From: an uncultured Collinsella sp.
GTDB taxonomy: Bacteria; Actinomycetota; Coriobacteriia; Coriobacteriales; Coriobacteriaceae
DNA length: 38,448 bases
NCBI GenBank assembly: GCA_900542125.1
Contig: UQMO01000020.1
Location: forward strand, 1 to 38,448
Reading direction: 5' to 3'
In this document: positions 1-7,276 of the stretch, piece after piece
Layout of the letters: every line of letters starts with the position of its first letter
Numbering within the stretch: the stretch's first letter is position 1
Notes under the pieces: generated by a model
Told to the model about the DNA's origin: nothing
Database searches by the model: none
What the model saw: the letters and a program-made list of their open reading frames with translations, nothing else
Translations under genes and position numbers: made by a program

Positions 1-1
1 C

Positions 2-355
2 GGCGGCTACGACTTTATGATCAACGAGGAGGGCACTAACCTGTCGCAGGGTCAGCGCCAGCTCGTGACCATCGCCCGTGCCATTTTGGCCGACCGTCCG
101 GCGCTGATTTTGGACGAGGCGACCTCCAACGTTGACACTCGTACCGAGGAGCTTATTCAGCGTGCCATGGATGCGCTGATGCAGGGCCGCACGAGCTTTG
201 TCATCGCGCACCGCCTGTCCACGATCCGCAACGCCGACGTAATCTTGGTGATTCGCGACGGCGACATCGTCGAGAAGGGCACGCACGACGAGCTGCTCGC
301 CCAAGGCGGCTTCTACGCCGACCTGTACAACTCGCAGTTCGACGAGGCGGCGTAA
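2..355 (+). CDS. ABC exporter ATP-binding domain, C-terminal fragment
   Basis: This is the 3' end of an ABC transporter gene that enters from the left edge, so neither its start nor any membrane domain is visible. The roughly 117 residues cover the second half of the nucleotide-binding domain: the signature motif LSQGQRQL, Walker B with catalytic glutamate (ALILDEATSNVD) and the switch histidine in IAHRLSTI. The sequence GDIVEKGTHDELLAQGGFYADLY is the usual ending of MsbA/MdlB/LmrA-type exporters, in which one chain carries both six membrane helices and the ATPase. It therefore most likely belongs to a half-transporter exporting drugs, lipids or peptides, with unknown substrate. A strong intrinsic terminator follows 28 bases after the stop, so this gene ends its operon. 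The family assignment is firm; the substrate is not. Confidence 0.93.
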   Translation, partial: GGYDFMINEEGTNLSQGQRQLVTIARAILADRPALILDEATSNVDTRTEELIQRAMDALMQGRTSFVIAHRLSTIRNADVILVIRDGDIVEKGTHDELLAQGGFYADLYNSQFDEAA

Positions 356-382
356 AACCGGCGGCAAACAACCGCAATACCC

Positions 383-420
383 AAAAACGGGGGCGCAGAA
401 TGAACTGTGCCCCCGTTTTT
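383..420 (+). terminator. Intrinsic terminator of the ABC exporter gene
   Basis: A perfect 12-bp inverted repeat (AAAAACGGGGGC at 383-394 and its complement at 409-420) has a 14-base loop and ends in TTTTT. The A-run on the left arm also gives it a U-tract in the opposite direction. Confidence 0.9.
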
Positions 421-476
421 GTTCTGCGGCCCTCGAACCGCCTCCCCCGGGACCTGATTAACGGCCTCCCTCAAGG

Positions 477-713
477 CCCCGTGGACAAAAAATGGCAAAT
501 ATGAGTACTGTCACCTTTTTAGTAACAGCCAAAACTGCCCCAAACGACCTCTTTGCGGCCTAGATATGCCTTCAAATTGATCAAAATGCCCGGTGCATGC
601 TTCTGTGTGCCAACGTTAATGAACATATTTACTGTTGTGTCTATTATCTTGTAAGATCAATATGATACTACGCTAGCAACAGTACTCATATTTGCCATTT
701 TTTGTCCACAGGG
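477..713. mobile_element. MITE-like element with 31-bp terminal inverted repeats
   Basis: Bases 481-511 and 679-709 are perfect 31-bp inverted repeats; after one mismatch three more bases pair (477-479 with 711-713). The outer end reads GTGGACAAAAAATGGCAAAT on both strands. The enclosed 167 bp is clearly more AT-rich than the surrounding genes and contains no convincing reading frame. The architecture (long perfect terminal repeats around a short non-coding core) fits a miniature inverted-repeat transposable element moved in trans, or a very long hairpin. No obvious target-site duplication was seen, so mobility is inferred, not shown. Confidence 0.55.
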
Positions 714-775
714 TATGCCGCAGAAGATCCAACTTGCTCCAGCGTGCCGTACGCTGGCCCTCCCCTTCCGGCAAG

Positions 776-846
776 CGCCGACATTTCCCCAGATAAAACC
801 GACCAAAATAAACCTGTCCCTTTTCGGCAGGTTTCACTTGCACTTT
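776..846 (-). repeat. Fragment of a dispersed intergenic repeat (inverted copy)
   Basis: Bases 788-820 are the reverse complement, with about two differences, of a segment also found near 6981-7014 and 20916-20948 (core AAAATAAACCTGTCCC here). It lies between the MITE-like element and the DAHP synthase gene. Only the left part of the longer repeat is present. The paired arms that form a terminator in the copy at 20903 are decayed here. Confidence 0.6.
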
Positions 847-922
847 AGCGTGCGACAGCGGATAATGCCGAGCATTCGAGAATTCGCCAATTGTTGCCGT
901 TAATTGATAAAGGAGGCCCCAT

Positions 923-1954
923 ATGGCCATGGAATTCAAGCGCAGGCTGCCGATCCCCATGGAGATCCGCGAGGAAATGCCGCTTTCCGCCGAGCTTACC
1001 GCCAAAAAGCAGGCATTCGACGCCGAGGTCGCCAAGGTCTTTACCGGCGAGGACGCACGCAAGGTGCTCATCATCGGCCCGTGCTCTGCCGACCGCGAGG
1101 ACTCGGTGCTTGAGTACATGAACCGACTGGCCAAGGTCGCCGAAGAGGTCAAGGACAAGCTCATCATCATTCCGCGTGTCTACACCAACAAGCCGCGCAC
1201 CAAGGGCACCGGCTACAAGGGTCTGCTGCACAACCCCGACCCCGAGGCGCCCGATGACCTGCTCGAAGGCGTTAAGGCCATCCGCCACATGCACCTGCGC
1301 GTCATCGAGGAGACTGGCTTCTTTACCGCCGACGAGATGCTTTACCCGTCCAACTACCAGTACCTCGTCGACCTGCTGAGCTACGTTGCCGTGGGCGCGC
1401 GCTCGGTCGAAAACCAGGAGCATCGCCTGGTGTCGAGCGGCATTTCGGTGCCTGTGGGCATGAAAAACCCCACCGCCGGTTCCACCACCGTCATGCTTAA
1501 CTCCATCTACGCCGCCCAGGCACATCAAAGCTTCATCTTCCGCAACTGGGAGGTTGAGTGCGACGGCAACCCGCTCGCACACGCCGTCATGCGTGGCTAC
1601 ATCGGTCTCGACGGTCGCACCTACCCCAACTACCACTACGAGCACCTGGAGCGCCTGGCCGAGCGCTATACCGAGCATGCCGGCTACGCCAACCCGGCGG
1701 CAGTCATCGACTGCAACCACGACAACTCGGGCAAGCGCCCGCTGGAGCAGTACCGCATTTGCAAGGAGGTGCTCGACAGCTGCCGCCGCAACGAGTCCAT
1801 CTCCAAGCTGGTCAAGGGCTTTATGATCGAGTCTTACCTTGAGGACGGCAACCAGCCGGTCTATGGCGGTGTCTTTGGTAAGTCGATCACCGACCCGTGC
1901 CTGGGCTGGGAAAAGACCGACTACCTCATCCACGAGATCGCAGAGCGGGTTTAG
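923..1954 (+). CDS. 3-deoxy-7-phosphoheptulonate (DAHP) synthase, type I
   Basis: Catalyses the first step of the shikimate pathway, condensing phosphoenolpyruvate with erythrose 4-phosphate in the cytoplasm. The 343-residue protein has the length and order of motifs of the AroF/G/H family: LIIGPCSA near residue 53, PRTKGTGYKGL near 92, ENQEHR near 160, MKNPTAGS near 179, DCNHDNSGK near 262, and MIESYLEDGNQ with GKSITDPCLGWE near the C-terminus, which carry phosphate- and metal-binding residues. The start ATG at 923 has an AAGGAGG ribosome site six bases upstream. It stands alone, with a stem-loop right after the stop, so it is probably a single-gene unit. Which feedback type (Phe, Tyr or Trp sensitive) cannot be told from sequence alone, so no isozyme symbol is given. 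Confidence 0.95.
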   Translation: MAMEFKRRLPIPMEIREEMPLSAELTAKKQAFDAEVAKVFTGEDARKVLIIGPCSADREDSVLEYMNRLAKVAEEVKDKLIIIPRVYTNKPRTKGTGYKGLLHNPDPEAPDDLLEGVKAIRHMHLRVIEETGFFTADEMLYPSNYQYLVDLLSYVAVGARSVENQEHRLVSSGISVPVGMKNPTAGSTTVMLNSIYAAQAHQSFIFRNWEVECDGNPLAHAVMRGYIGLDGRTYPNYHYEHLERLAERYTEHAGYANPAAVIDCNHDNSGKRPLEQYRICKEVLDSCRRNESISKLVKGFMIESYLEDGNQPVYGGVFGKSITDPCLGWEKTDYLIHEIAERV

Positions 1955-1955
1955 A

Positions 1956-1983
1956 GTTACGGCGTTTTACCAAACGCCGTAAC
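1956..1983 (+). terminator. Stem-loop after DAHP synthase
   Basis: A perfect 12-bp stem (GTTACGGCGTTT at 1956-1967, complement at 1972-1983) with a 4-base loop begins two bases after the stop codon. It lacks a clear T-run, so it may act as a weak terminator or as a 3'-end stabiliser. Confidence 0.6.
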
Positions 1984-2111
1984 CGGCCGACGCTGCAAAC
2001 CCGCCAGAGCGGCAATCTGCCTTTCAGCTTCGACGGCATGACCAAAAGGTCAATGCCGCCTCGCTTCAAGGCACCTTGCTCGCTCTGGCGGATTTTCGCT
2101 GACGTTTTTCT

Positions 2112-2217
2112 GCCAGCGTCGTTGCCAAAGCTGGCACTTGGGGACGCTCCTTTTGGGGTAGTCGTTGGAGACGCTCTTGTTTGACTAGTCTTTTAAGAAC
2201 GTCCCCAATGACTACCC
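2112..2217. repeat. Degenerate palindromic intergenic repeat
   Basis: Contains three overlapping inverted repeats: GCCAGC/GCTGGC (2112-2135), TTGGGGACG at 2139-2147 with CGTCCCCAA at 2200-2208, and GGGTAGTCGTTGG at 2156-2168 with its near-complement at 2205-2217 (12 of 13). The string AAGAACGTCCCCA resembles GGAACGTCCCCA at about 38325, suggesting a shared dispersed repeat family. The rest of the 379-bp gap between the DAHP synthase and acetyltransferase genes shows no gene. Confidence 0.5.
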
Positions 2218-2333
2218 AATTGCCACCTCTCCGTCCCCGAGGTATCGGGGCTCGTCTGCCGAATGATTGATGCGGGCGCCCTGCGGCCATGTCACACTCA
2301 GAAGTGGCCTGACCCAACTTGGAAGGAGCCCCC

Positions 2334-2978
2334 ATGAGCCTTGACAACGTAACTCTGCGTGCCGCCACGCTCGATGACCTAGCCGGCATCGCCGCCATCT
2401 ACAACCAGCTGTGGTGCAACACGCTGCGCAACCGAGGCGACGTCGAAGCCGCCGATTTCTGCGCGCGCTTTAACATCGCCATGCAGCTGCAGCGCTCCCC
2501 CATCGCGCTCGTTGCCGAAGCTGAAGGCCGCATCATCGCCGCTTGCTGCATCGGCATCTTCGAAGACGGCAAACCACGCACCAATCCCATGTGGGAGCCC
2601 TGCTACAACGAGATGTTCGCCCAGGCAACCGAGATGGCAAAGACCGCCGATGCCAAGCTCGAAGGCTCGCTCTTTGGCGATAGCCGCGAGAAGGCAACAG
2701 CCGACCGCTTTGCCGCCACGGGCAACGAATATGCCCAGGGCCAGCTCAACCTGATCATCATCGTGCCCGAGTGGCAGGGCAAGGGGCTCGGCCGTGCGCT
2801 CATCGACCTTGCGCGCGCCGAACTCGCCACAGCCGGGTGCACCAAATTCTTCCTGATGAGCGACTGCAACTCCGATTGGCAGTTCTACGAGCACCTCAAC
2901 ATGAAGCGCATCCTAGAGGACCACAGCCAAGACACCGGTGACGGCTTTATCGTCTACATGTACGGCGGCACGCTCTAA
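2334..2978 (+). CDS. GNAT-family N-acetyltransferase
   Basis: A 214-residue acyl-CoA-dependent acetyltransferase of unknown substrate. The N-terminus (VTLRAATLDDLAGIAAIY) is the typical first strand and helix of a GNAT fold, and the acetyl-CoA binding motif A is seen as LIIIVPEWQGKGLGRALI (Q-x-x-G-x-G/A type) around residues 139-156. About 80 residues between these regions are longer than in minimal GNATs. The ATG at 2334 is chosen because AAGGAG lies five bases upstream; an upstream TTG at 2319 would precede that site. Nothing next to it identifies the substrate: an unrelated ATPase-type gene converges from the other side. The family is secure; small-molecule, peptide or protein acetylation are all possible. 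Confidence 0.88.
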   Translation: MSLDNVTLRAATLDDLAGIAAIYNQLWCNTLRNRGDVEAADFCARFNIAMQLQRSPIALVAEAEGRIIAACCIGIFEDGKPRTNPMWEPCYNEMFAQATEMAKTADAKLEGSLFGDSREKATADRFAATGNEYAQGQLNLIIIVPEWQGKGLGRALIDLARAELATAGCTKFFLMSDCNSDWQFYEHLNMKRILEDHSQDTGDGFIVYMYGGTL

Positions 2979-3060
2979 GTACCCCTTCAATCAAGGCGAG
3001 CCGGGCACCCGGCCCTTGGCCTCTGCCCAGGAATAACCCAGGGGGCCGGACCGCCCGTCC

Positions 3061-4611
3061 CTAAACCTGTCCGACAGCGCGATATCTCGTCGCTCGAGCA
3101 CGCCCCTCTTTAACGAGTGCGCCTTCCTCAAGTAAACCGTTGATAACCCGCAGCGTCACGTCGCGCCCAGTTCCCAGAGCGTCCGAAGCATCCTGGCGCG
3201 TAAAACCGCGGGGCCGCTCAAGGGCAAAGCGAATCAAGGTGCGAGCGTATCCGCCACGTCGCTCGTCCGAGAGATCCTGTAGCATCGCGGACGCCTTGCA
3301 CGCAACATCAAAGCCAAGCTCCTCCACGAGCTTGGCACGCACCTCGTGGCCGCAGTCGCCATTCATCGACACGTGCCCCTCTCGCTGCGCTCGCACGGAT
3401 GCAAACGCCTGCGAAACATCGGGCGGCAGCGCCCCTTCCCGCTCGAGCTGCTCATAATCGCTGTAATCCCCACGCAAGTTGGGACCGCTATTGCCACGAG
3501 GCGTCAGATAGGAATTGCGCACGGCGTTGACGTTGGGCAGCGACAACCTAAACATTGCAGGGTAGGCGCAGACCTCGGGTTCCAACCCTTCCGCCTCATA
3601 GAGCGCACGGATCCCCTTGAGGCCCGTTCCAAACGCCTCAACCATCCCCAGACGCAAAAAGAGCAGTTGCAGCTTTGGATTCCGAGCGTCCGAGCCGCCC
3701 GCAAGCGCCTCCTCGACGCTGATGTGCTGCGGCCCTCCCGCATTGGTAAATTCAAGCGCCGTACGGCTCATCTTGATAAGAGACGCCACCGAAGATTCGT
3801 AGTCGCGATGGATAAACAGGTTCAGAATTCCCTCTCGAACAGCCTCGCGGGGATAGTCGTCCTTATCTATGCGATCGAGCCTTCCCGGCACAAAGTACAT
3901 ACGCGTTGCGTTCGATATATTGAGGAACCGTTCGATATCCTCTATCTGCCTGAAGATCGAGCCCTCGCCATCCTGACGGTCGATAAACTCGGTATACGCA
4001 TCGTCGTTGAAGAGGCCAGCGCGGACTGCAAAGGGGTTTTGGTCAGAGACCAGCAGTGCCAAATTGGTGTAAAAGCCCAGCTCATCGATAAGGCCGAGAT
4101 TCTTTTGAGAGGTTTGGTCAAACGTAATCTCCGCGCGCCTAAAGACCCGCTCGGCTTCAAAAAACGTCAAGCTCTGTTCATGAGAGCGCGCGGTCTCAAA
4201 ATAATCGCCGTCGGTGCGCTTGATCATCGAGCGGATCTGGGCCATCTCGATGGGCACGTTGGCAGGACCTAGGCGCCGATATACCCCGGCGGGAACAAAT
4301 CCCTTCGAGCACAGGCAGTACGGCTTGTGAGGACCCGCTTCCACCTCGATTTTCACCAACGCTGCGCCATCGATGTCCAATGCGGAGACCGTCGTGATTT
4401 CAGAAACGTCGGGATACACGCCATCGGTTATTGCATTAGAGCATTGAAGCATGGTGGCATCGATATCGTCCACGCCGACGATGCTGCCAAAATCGTCGAT
4501 TCCGATATACAAGGTACCGCCATTCGAATTGGCAAACGCCACCACAGCTTTGAGCAGCTTAGGGGTAAATGTGCACTTGAACTCCACGGTCTCACTTTCA
4601 ACAAGCTGCAT
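3061..4611 (-). CDS. AlbA_2/Schlafen-domain ATP-binding regulator (divergent AAA-4 family)
   Basis: A cytoplasmic protein of about 516 residues. The N-terminus (ESETVEFKCTFTPKLLKAVV, then FANSNGGTLYIGIDD) is the Schlafen AlbA_2 domain of bacterial transcriptional regulators annotated as divergent AAA-4 or putative DNA-binding proteins. The middle contains a GHKL-like segment (REAVREGILNLFIHRDY, then FTNAGG and GTGLKGIRALY). The C-terminus looks like a winged helix (TRQDASDALGTGRDVTLRVI). The ATG at 4611 follows a G-rich stretch (GGGGGG); an ATG at 4626 gives five more residues and cannot be excluded. Two near-palindromic 11-bp sites 21 bp apart lie just upstream, which suggests self-regulation. 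It stands alone, convergent with the acetyltransferase gene. Such genes are common in accessory DNA; the target is unknown. Confidence 0.8.
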   Translation of the reverse strand: MQLVESETVEFKCTFTPKLLKAVVAFANSNGGTLYIGIDDFGSIVGVDDIDATMLQCSNAITDGVYPDVSEITTVSALDIDGAALVKIEVEAGPHKPYCLCSKGFVPAGVYRRLGPANVPIEMAQIRSMIKRTDGDYFETARSHEQSLTFFEAERVFRRAEITFDQTSQKNLGLIDELGFYTNLALLVSDQNPFAVRAGLFNDDAYTEFIDRQDGEGSIFRQIEDIERFLNISNATRMYFVPGRLDRIDKDDYPREAVREGILNLFIHRDYESSVASLIKMSRTALEFTNAGGPQHISVEEALAGGSDARNPKLQLLFLRLGMVEAFGTGLKGIRALYEAEGLEPEVCAYPAMFRLSLPNVNAVRNSYLTPRGNSGPNLRGDYSDYEQLEREGALPPDVSQAFASVRAQREGHVSMNGDCGHEVRAKLVEELGFDVACKASAMLQDLSDERRGGYARTLIRFALERPRGFTRQDASDALGTGRDVTLRVINGLLEEGALVKEGRARATRYRAVGQV

Positions 4612-4630
4612 GCTACCCCCCATCATCGAC

Positions 4631-4662
4631 TATCGACGATTCTAGACCAACTATCGACGATA
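4631..4662 (-). promoter_or_regulatory. Paired operator-like sites upstream of the AlbA_2 regulator
   Basis: TATCGACGATT (4631-4641) and TATCGACGATA (4652-4662) are direct copies of an 11-bp palindrome with a free centre (TATCG-N-CGATA), spaced 21 bp, i.e. two helical turns. They lie 20-51 bases before the start codon. ATCATCGAC at 4622-4630 may be a third, degenerate copy. Confidence 0.5.
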
Positions 4663-4730
4663 AGCAAGGCCCCTGGTACCCTCGCTTAGACCCGAGTGCC
4701 CGCGTGCAACGCTGCCCGCCGCACGCAAAA

Positions 4731-4760
4731 GGGCCCGCCAGCGTGTGCGCCAGCGGGCCC
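4731..4760 (-). terminator. Intrinsic terminator of the first aguA
   Basis: GGGCCCGC (4731-4738) pairs with 4753-4760, and an inner GCG/CGC extends the stem beyond a small CA/CA internal loop. Read on the minus strand the hairpin is followed by TTTTGCG, placing it 41 bases past the aguA stop. Confidence 0.8.
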
Positions 4761-4800
4761 CAGGTCATATCGACACTACCCCGTGTGCCTGCAACCGCCT

Positions 4801-5922
4801 CTACTTGCAGCGCGCCTTGGGCTGCTGCTGGGTGATGCAGTGAATGTTGCCGCCGCCGTAAATAACCTCGCGAGTCATGATACCGATGACTTCGCGGTCC
4901 GGATAAGCAGCCTGGATATCCTTGAGTGCCTGGGCATCGTTGGGGTCGCCAAACTGTGGCACCAGCACCGCCCCGTTGATGGGCAAGAAGTTGAGGTAGC
5001 TGGGCTCAAAGGCGTCCTCGGGAGTACGCGGCAGCACACCCTCGACCGGATCGATGGTCGATGCCTCCTCCTCGGTCATATATACCGAGGTCGCAGGCAT
5101 AATCACCTTGTGGATCTTGAGCTTGCGGCCACGGGCATCCGTCGTCTCGGAAAGCGTCTTATACGCCTCTTGGCACTCCTTGTAGAACTTATGGTTGGGA
5201 TCATCGGTCCACATGCAGCAGACCTCGCCGGGCGCACTAAAGCATGCGACGTCGTCCACGTGCCCGTTGGTCTCAAACGGGTCGATGCCATCCTTGATCC
5301 AAATGACCTTCTCGATGCCCAGGTACTCGGCAAGCTTCCCCTCGATCTGCTCCTTGGTGTACTGGGGGTTGCGGTCCTCATTGAGCAGGCACATCTCGGT
5401 GGTCACCACGGTGCCCTGGCCGTCGCAGTTAAACGAGCCACCCTCGAGGATATAATCCTCGGGACGATAGCGGTTAACCTGCTCGAGCTGTGCCACCTGC
5501 AGGCCAATGGAAGCGTCCTTGTCCCACGGGAAATACAGGCCGTCAATGAAACCGCCGTAAGCATTAAAGTGGAAGTGCGAAAGAGCAACCTCACCATTGT
5601 CATTAACGAGGAACGCCGGGCCGGGGTCGCGAATCCAGCTGTCGTTGTACTCCATGTGGATAACGCGCACGTTCTCAACGCCGTCGAAGATCTCACACAC
5701 CGCGGGGAAGTCTTCAGTGTTGACGCCCACAGTGATGGGCTGAAAACGTGCAACGGTCTTGATGATCTCGGTGAAGACCTTCTGCGCCGGCTTGGCGCCG
5801 CAGCGCCACACGTCGGAGCGGTGCGGCCACAAAATCCAGGTGCGCTCCTGCTCCTCATACTCGCCGGGCATATAGAACCCGTCCTTCTTAGGTGTGGACT
5901 CACTCTCGTAGATGGTCTTCAT
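4801..5922 (-). CDS. aguA: Agmatine deiminase (copy 1)
   Basis: Hydrolyses agmatine to N-carbamoylputrescine and ammonia in the cytoplasm; a pentein-fold member of the peptidyl-arginine-deiminase family. The 373 residues match the family's usual length. Visible signatures are the N-terminal substrate region (DGFYMPGEYEEQERTWILWP), NDSWIRDPGP near residue 95, ILEGGSF, ETNGHVDD with the catalytic His/Asp, and GGGNIHCITQQQP with the probable nucleophile Cys362. The ATG has AGGAG upstream. It stands alone, divergent from a LuxR regulator and far from the aguBDA cluster that holds a second aguA. The two copies differ by a loop of roughly 30 residues present only in copy 2. An 11-bp inverted repeat just before the ribosome site could control its expression. 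Confidence 0.95.
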   Translation of the reverse strand: MKTIYESESTPKKDGFYMPGEYEEQERTWILWPHRSDVWRCGAKPAQKVFTEIIKTVARFQPITVGVNTEDFPAVCEIFDGVENVRVIHMEYNDSWIRDPGPAFLVNDNGEVALSHFHFNAYGGFIDGLYFPWDKDASIGLQVAQLEQVNRYRPEDYILEGGSFNCDGQGTVVTTEMCLLNEDRNPQYTKEQIEGKLAEYLGIEKVIWIKDGIDPFETNGHVDDVACFSAPGEVCCMWTDDPNHKFYKECQEAYKTLSETTDARGRKLKIHKVIMPATSVYMTEEEASTIDPVEGVLPRTPEDAFEPSYLNFLPINGAVLVPQFGDPNDAQALKDIQAAYPDREVIGIMTREVIYGGGNIHCITQQQPKARCK

Positions 5923-5935
5923 TTCAAGCTCCTAA

Positions 5936-5983
5936 ATCTCGGTGCTTTTGCTTGACGAGACCATGATGCGGCAGCACCGAGAT
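5936..5983 (-). promoter_or_regulatory. Inverted repeat in the aguA-1 leader
   Basis: ATCTCGGTGCT (5936-5946) and AGCACCGAGAT (5973-5983) are perfect 11-bp inverted repeats separated by 26 bases. On the minus strand the second arm ends just before the AGGAG site of aguA, so it could fold as a leader hairpin or act as an operator. Confidence 0.55.
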
Positions 5984-6100
5984 GTTCTCAATGGTCCCTC
6001 GAGCCCCTTTCAGCGACCGACGGTATACCATTCGCTGACCTAAAGTTCTATTCAGGCCGAGAACATGACATACTGGGTTCCACAATGGAAAGGATGCCCT

Positions 6101-6904
6101 ATGCCCCCATGCAATAAACAGCAGACTATTGAGTTGGACAGTACGACCTGGACTGCTCTCAACGAGCTCGCGCTTGCAATCCACGCATCACACGGTGTCG
6201 ATAAGCTGCAAAAGGAGACCCTCGAGGGAACGACAGGGCTCGTGCCTCATCGGATCGCCATGTTCGACCTGATCGAGGCGGCGGGCAGTGATGCCCCACG
6301 CTACGTCCACCCCGCAAGCAGCGGAATGGACGACCGCGCACTGAGCGACTACTACAACCGCTACGCCGCGATGGACTATATAACATGGAGCTTTGACTTA
6401 CATAAGGTCGGCGTCTACCGCGACCTCGACCTCGTCGACGTCGAGCGACGCGATGCCACGCCCATCTATCGCAAATGGATGGAACCGCAGGGCGTCTACT
6501 TTGGCTGTACGGCCACGCTCGCGCACAACGACAGCCCGCTAGGAAGCATCACCCTGTTTCGTGAACGCACGGCCGGAGACTTCACCGACACCGAGCTCGC
6601 AATCCTGCTCGAAGTCGCTCGGCACGCGAGCCTCGCGCTCGCCAACCTCTATCCTCGGGGCATTAAACTCACCCAGACAGAAGACACAAACCAGCTAAAT
6701 GCTTTCATTACAGAACACAATATCCAACCGCGCGAAGCCGAAGTCATGCGGCTCATGCTCGACGGCAAAACGAACAAACAGATGACAAACGAGCTATTCA
6801 TAAGCGAGTCAACCGTCAAGAAGCATGTCAACGCCATCTATCGCAAGCTCGGCGTCAGCAACCGCCTGGGCCTCATGACTGCCACGCAAAACATCCCGCG
6901 ATAA
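6101..6904 (+). CDS. LuxR-family transcriptional regulator (soluble, GAF-like sensor)
   Basis: A 267-residue predicted one-component regulator with no membrane segments. The C-terminal 50 residues are a LuxR/FixJ helix-turn-helix (REAEVMRLMLDGKTNKQM, then ISESTVKKHVNAIYRKLGVS). The N-terminal part (about residues 20-190) ends in GSITLFRERTAGDFTDTELAIL, typical of a GAF domain. The ATG at 6101 is preferred because AAAGGA lies six bases upstream; an ATG at 6065 lacks such a site. It diverges from aguA copy 1 across about 180 bp, so control of that gene is the simplest guess. The shared region contains ACGGTATAC (6020-6028), also present in front of the aguB/luxR pair. Its ligand is unknown. Confidence 0.88.
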   Translation: MPPCNKQQTIELDSTTWTALNELALAIHASHGVDKLQKETLEGTTGLVPHRIAMFDLIEAAGSDAPRYVHPASSGMDDRALSDYYNRYAAMDYITWSFDLHKVGVYRDLDLVDVERRDATPIYRKWMEPQGVYFGCTATLAHNDSPLGSITLFRERTAGDFTDTELAILLEVARHASLALANLYPRGIKLTQTEDTNQLNAFITEHNIQPREAEVMRLMLDGKTNKQMTNELFISESTVKKHVNAIYRKLGVSNRLGLMTATQNIPR

Positions 6905-6905
6905 A

Positions 6906-6937
6906 AAAGGGCGCCCTCCATGCAGAGAACGCCCTTT
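6906..6937 (+). terminator. Intrinsic terminator of the soluble LuxR gene
   Basis: AAAGGGCG (6906-6913) pairs with CGCCCTTT (6930-6937), followed by GATTT; it starts right after the stop codon. A second strong stem (12 bp, 7022-7033 with 7043-7054, then TCTTCT) follows downstream. Confidence 0.7.
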
Positions 6938-6978
6938 GATTTCGCCATTTGAATTAGTGTCGGCTCTGGCTCAAAGAG

Positions 6979-7255
6979 TAGACAGGTTTATTTTGGCAGG
7001 TTTTATCTGGGCAAATGTCAGCCGCCGCGAGGGAGCTGCCTTCCCTCGCGGCGGTCTTCTAGCAGAAAAACCAAGTGAGTAGGCTTTTTGCAGGAGGTCA
7101 AGCACGCCCCAAAACGCCACAGCTCTGACCTGCGGTTTTATTGAGTATTTGTTGCGATGTGCTCGGCATATCCAAATAAGTCTACTCACTTGCATCTAAG
7201 ACGCACCAGATAGGCAAAAACCGCCGCAAAAAGGGGGCCGGTTCCCTTCGCGGCA
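6979..7255 (+). repeat. Dispersed intergenic repeat, copy A
   Basis: Shares long blocks with 20914-21149: the GGTTTATTTTGGCAGG block (6985-7000), CCAAGTGAGTAGGCTTTT (7071-7088), a block around GACCTGCGGTTTTATTGAG (7127-7145), GATGTGCTCGGCA (7156-7168), TCTACTCACTTGCAT (7181-7195) and CACCAGATAGGCAAAAA (7204-7220). AAGTGAGTAG (7073-7082) and CTACTCACTT (7182-7191) are inverted repeats bracketing the centre. The right end (about 7217-7255) holds a GC-rich stem that, on the minus strand, is followed by a T-run and could terminate the ATPase gene. Copy A has an extra 12-bp hairpin at 7022-7054 that copy B lacks. Confidence 0.75.
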
Positions 7256-7276
7256 GCCGTTAATACGCCGAGCTTG

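Noticed and set aside
477..713. Insertion sequence with transposase
   Set aside because: The interior is too short and has no reading frame of a transposase, so only a non-autonomous element is proposed.
4696..5955. 419-codon plus-strand frame opposite aguA copy 1
   Set aside because: It lies antisense to a well-supported aguA and its translation is low-complexity Val/Leu/Gly-rich, typical of high-GC shadow frames. The same holds for the long frames opposite aguA-2, MATE, the amidohydrolase, aguD, aguB and the aldolase.
6065..6100. Longer start for the soluble LuxR protein
   Set aside because: The ATG at 6065 has no ribosome site, while AAAGGA is correctly spaced before the ATG at 6101.
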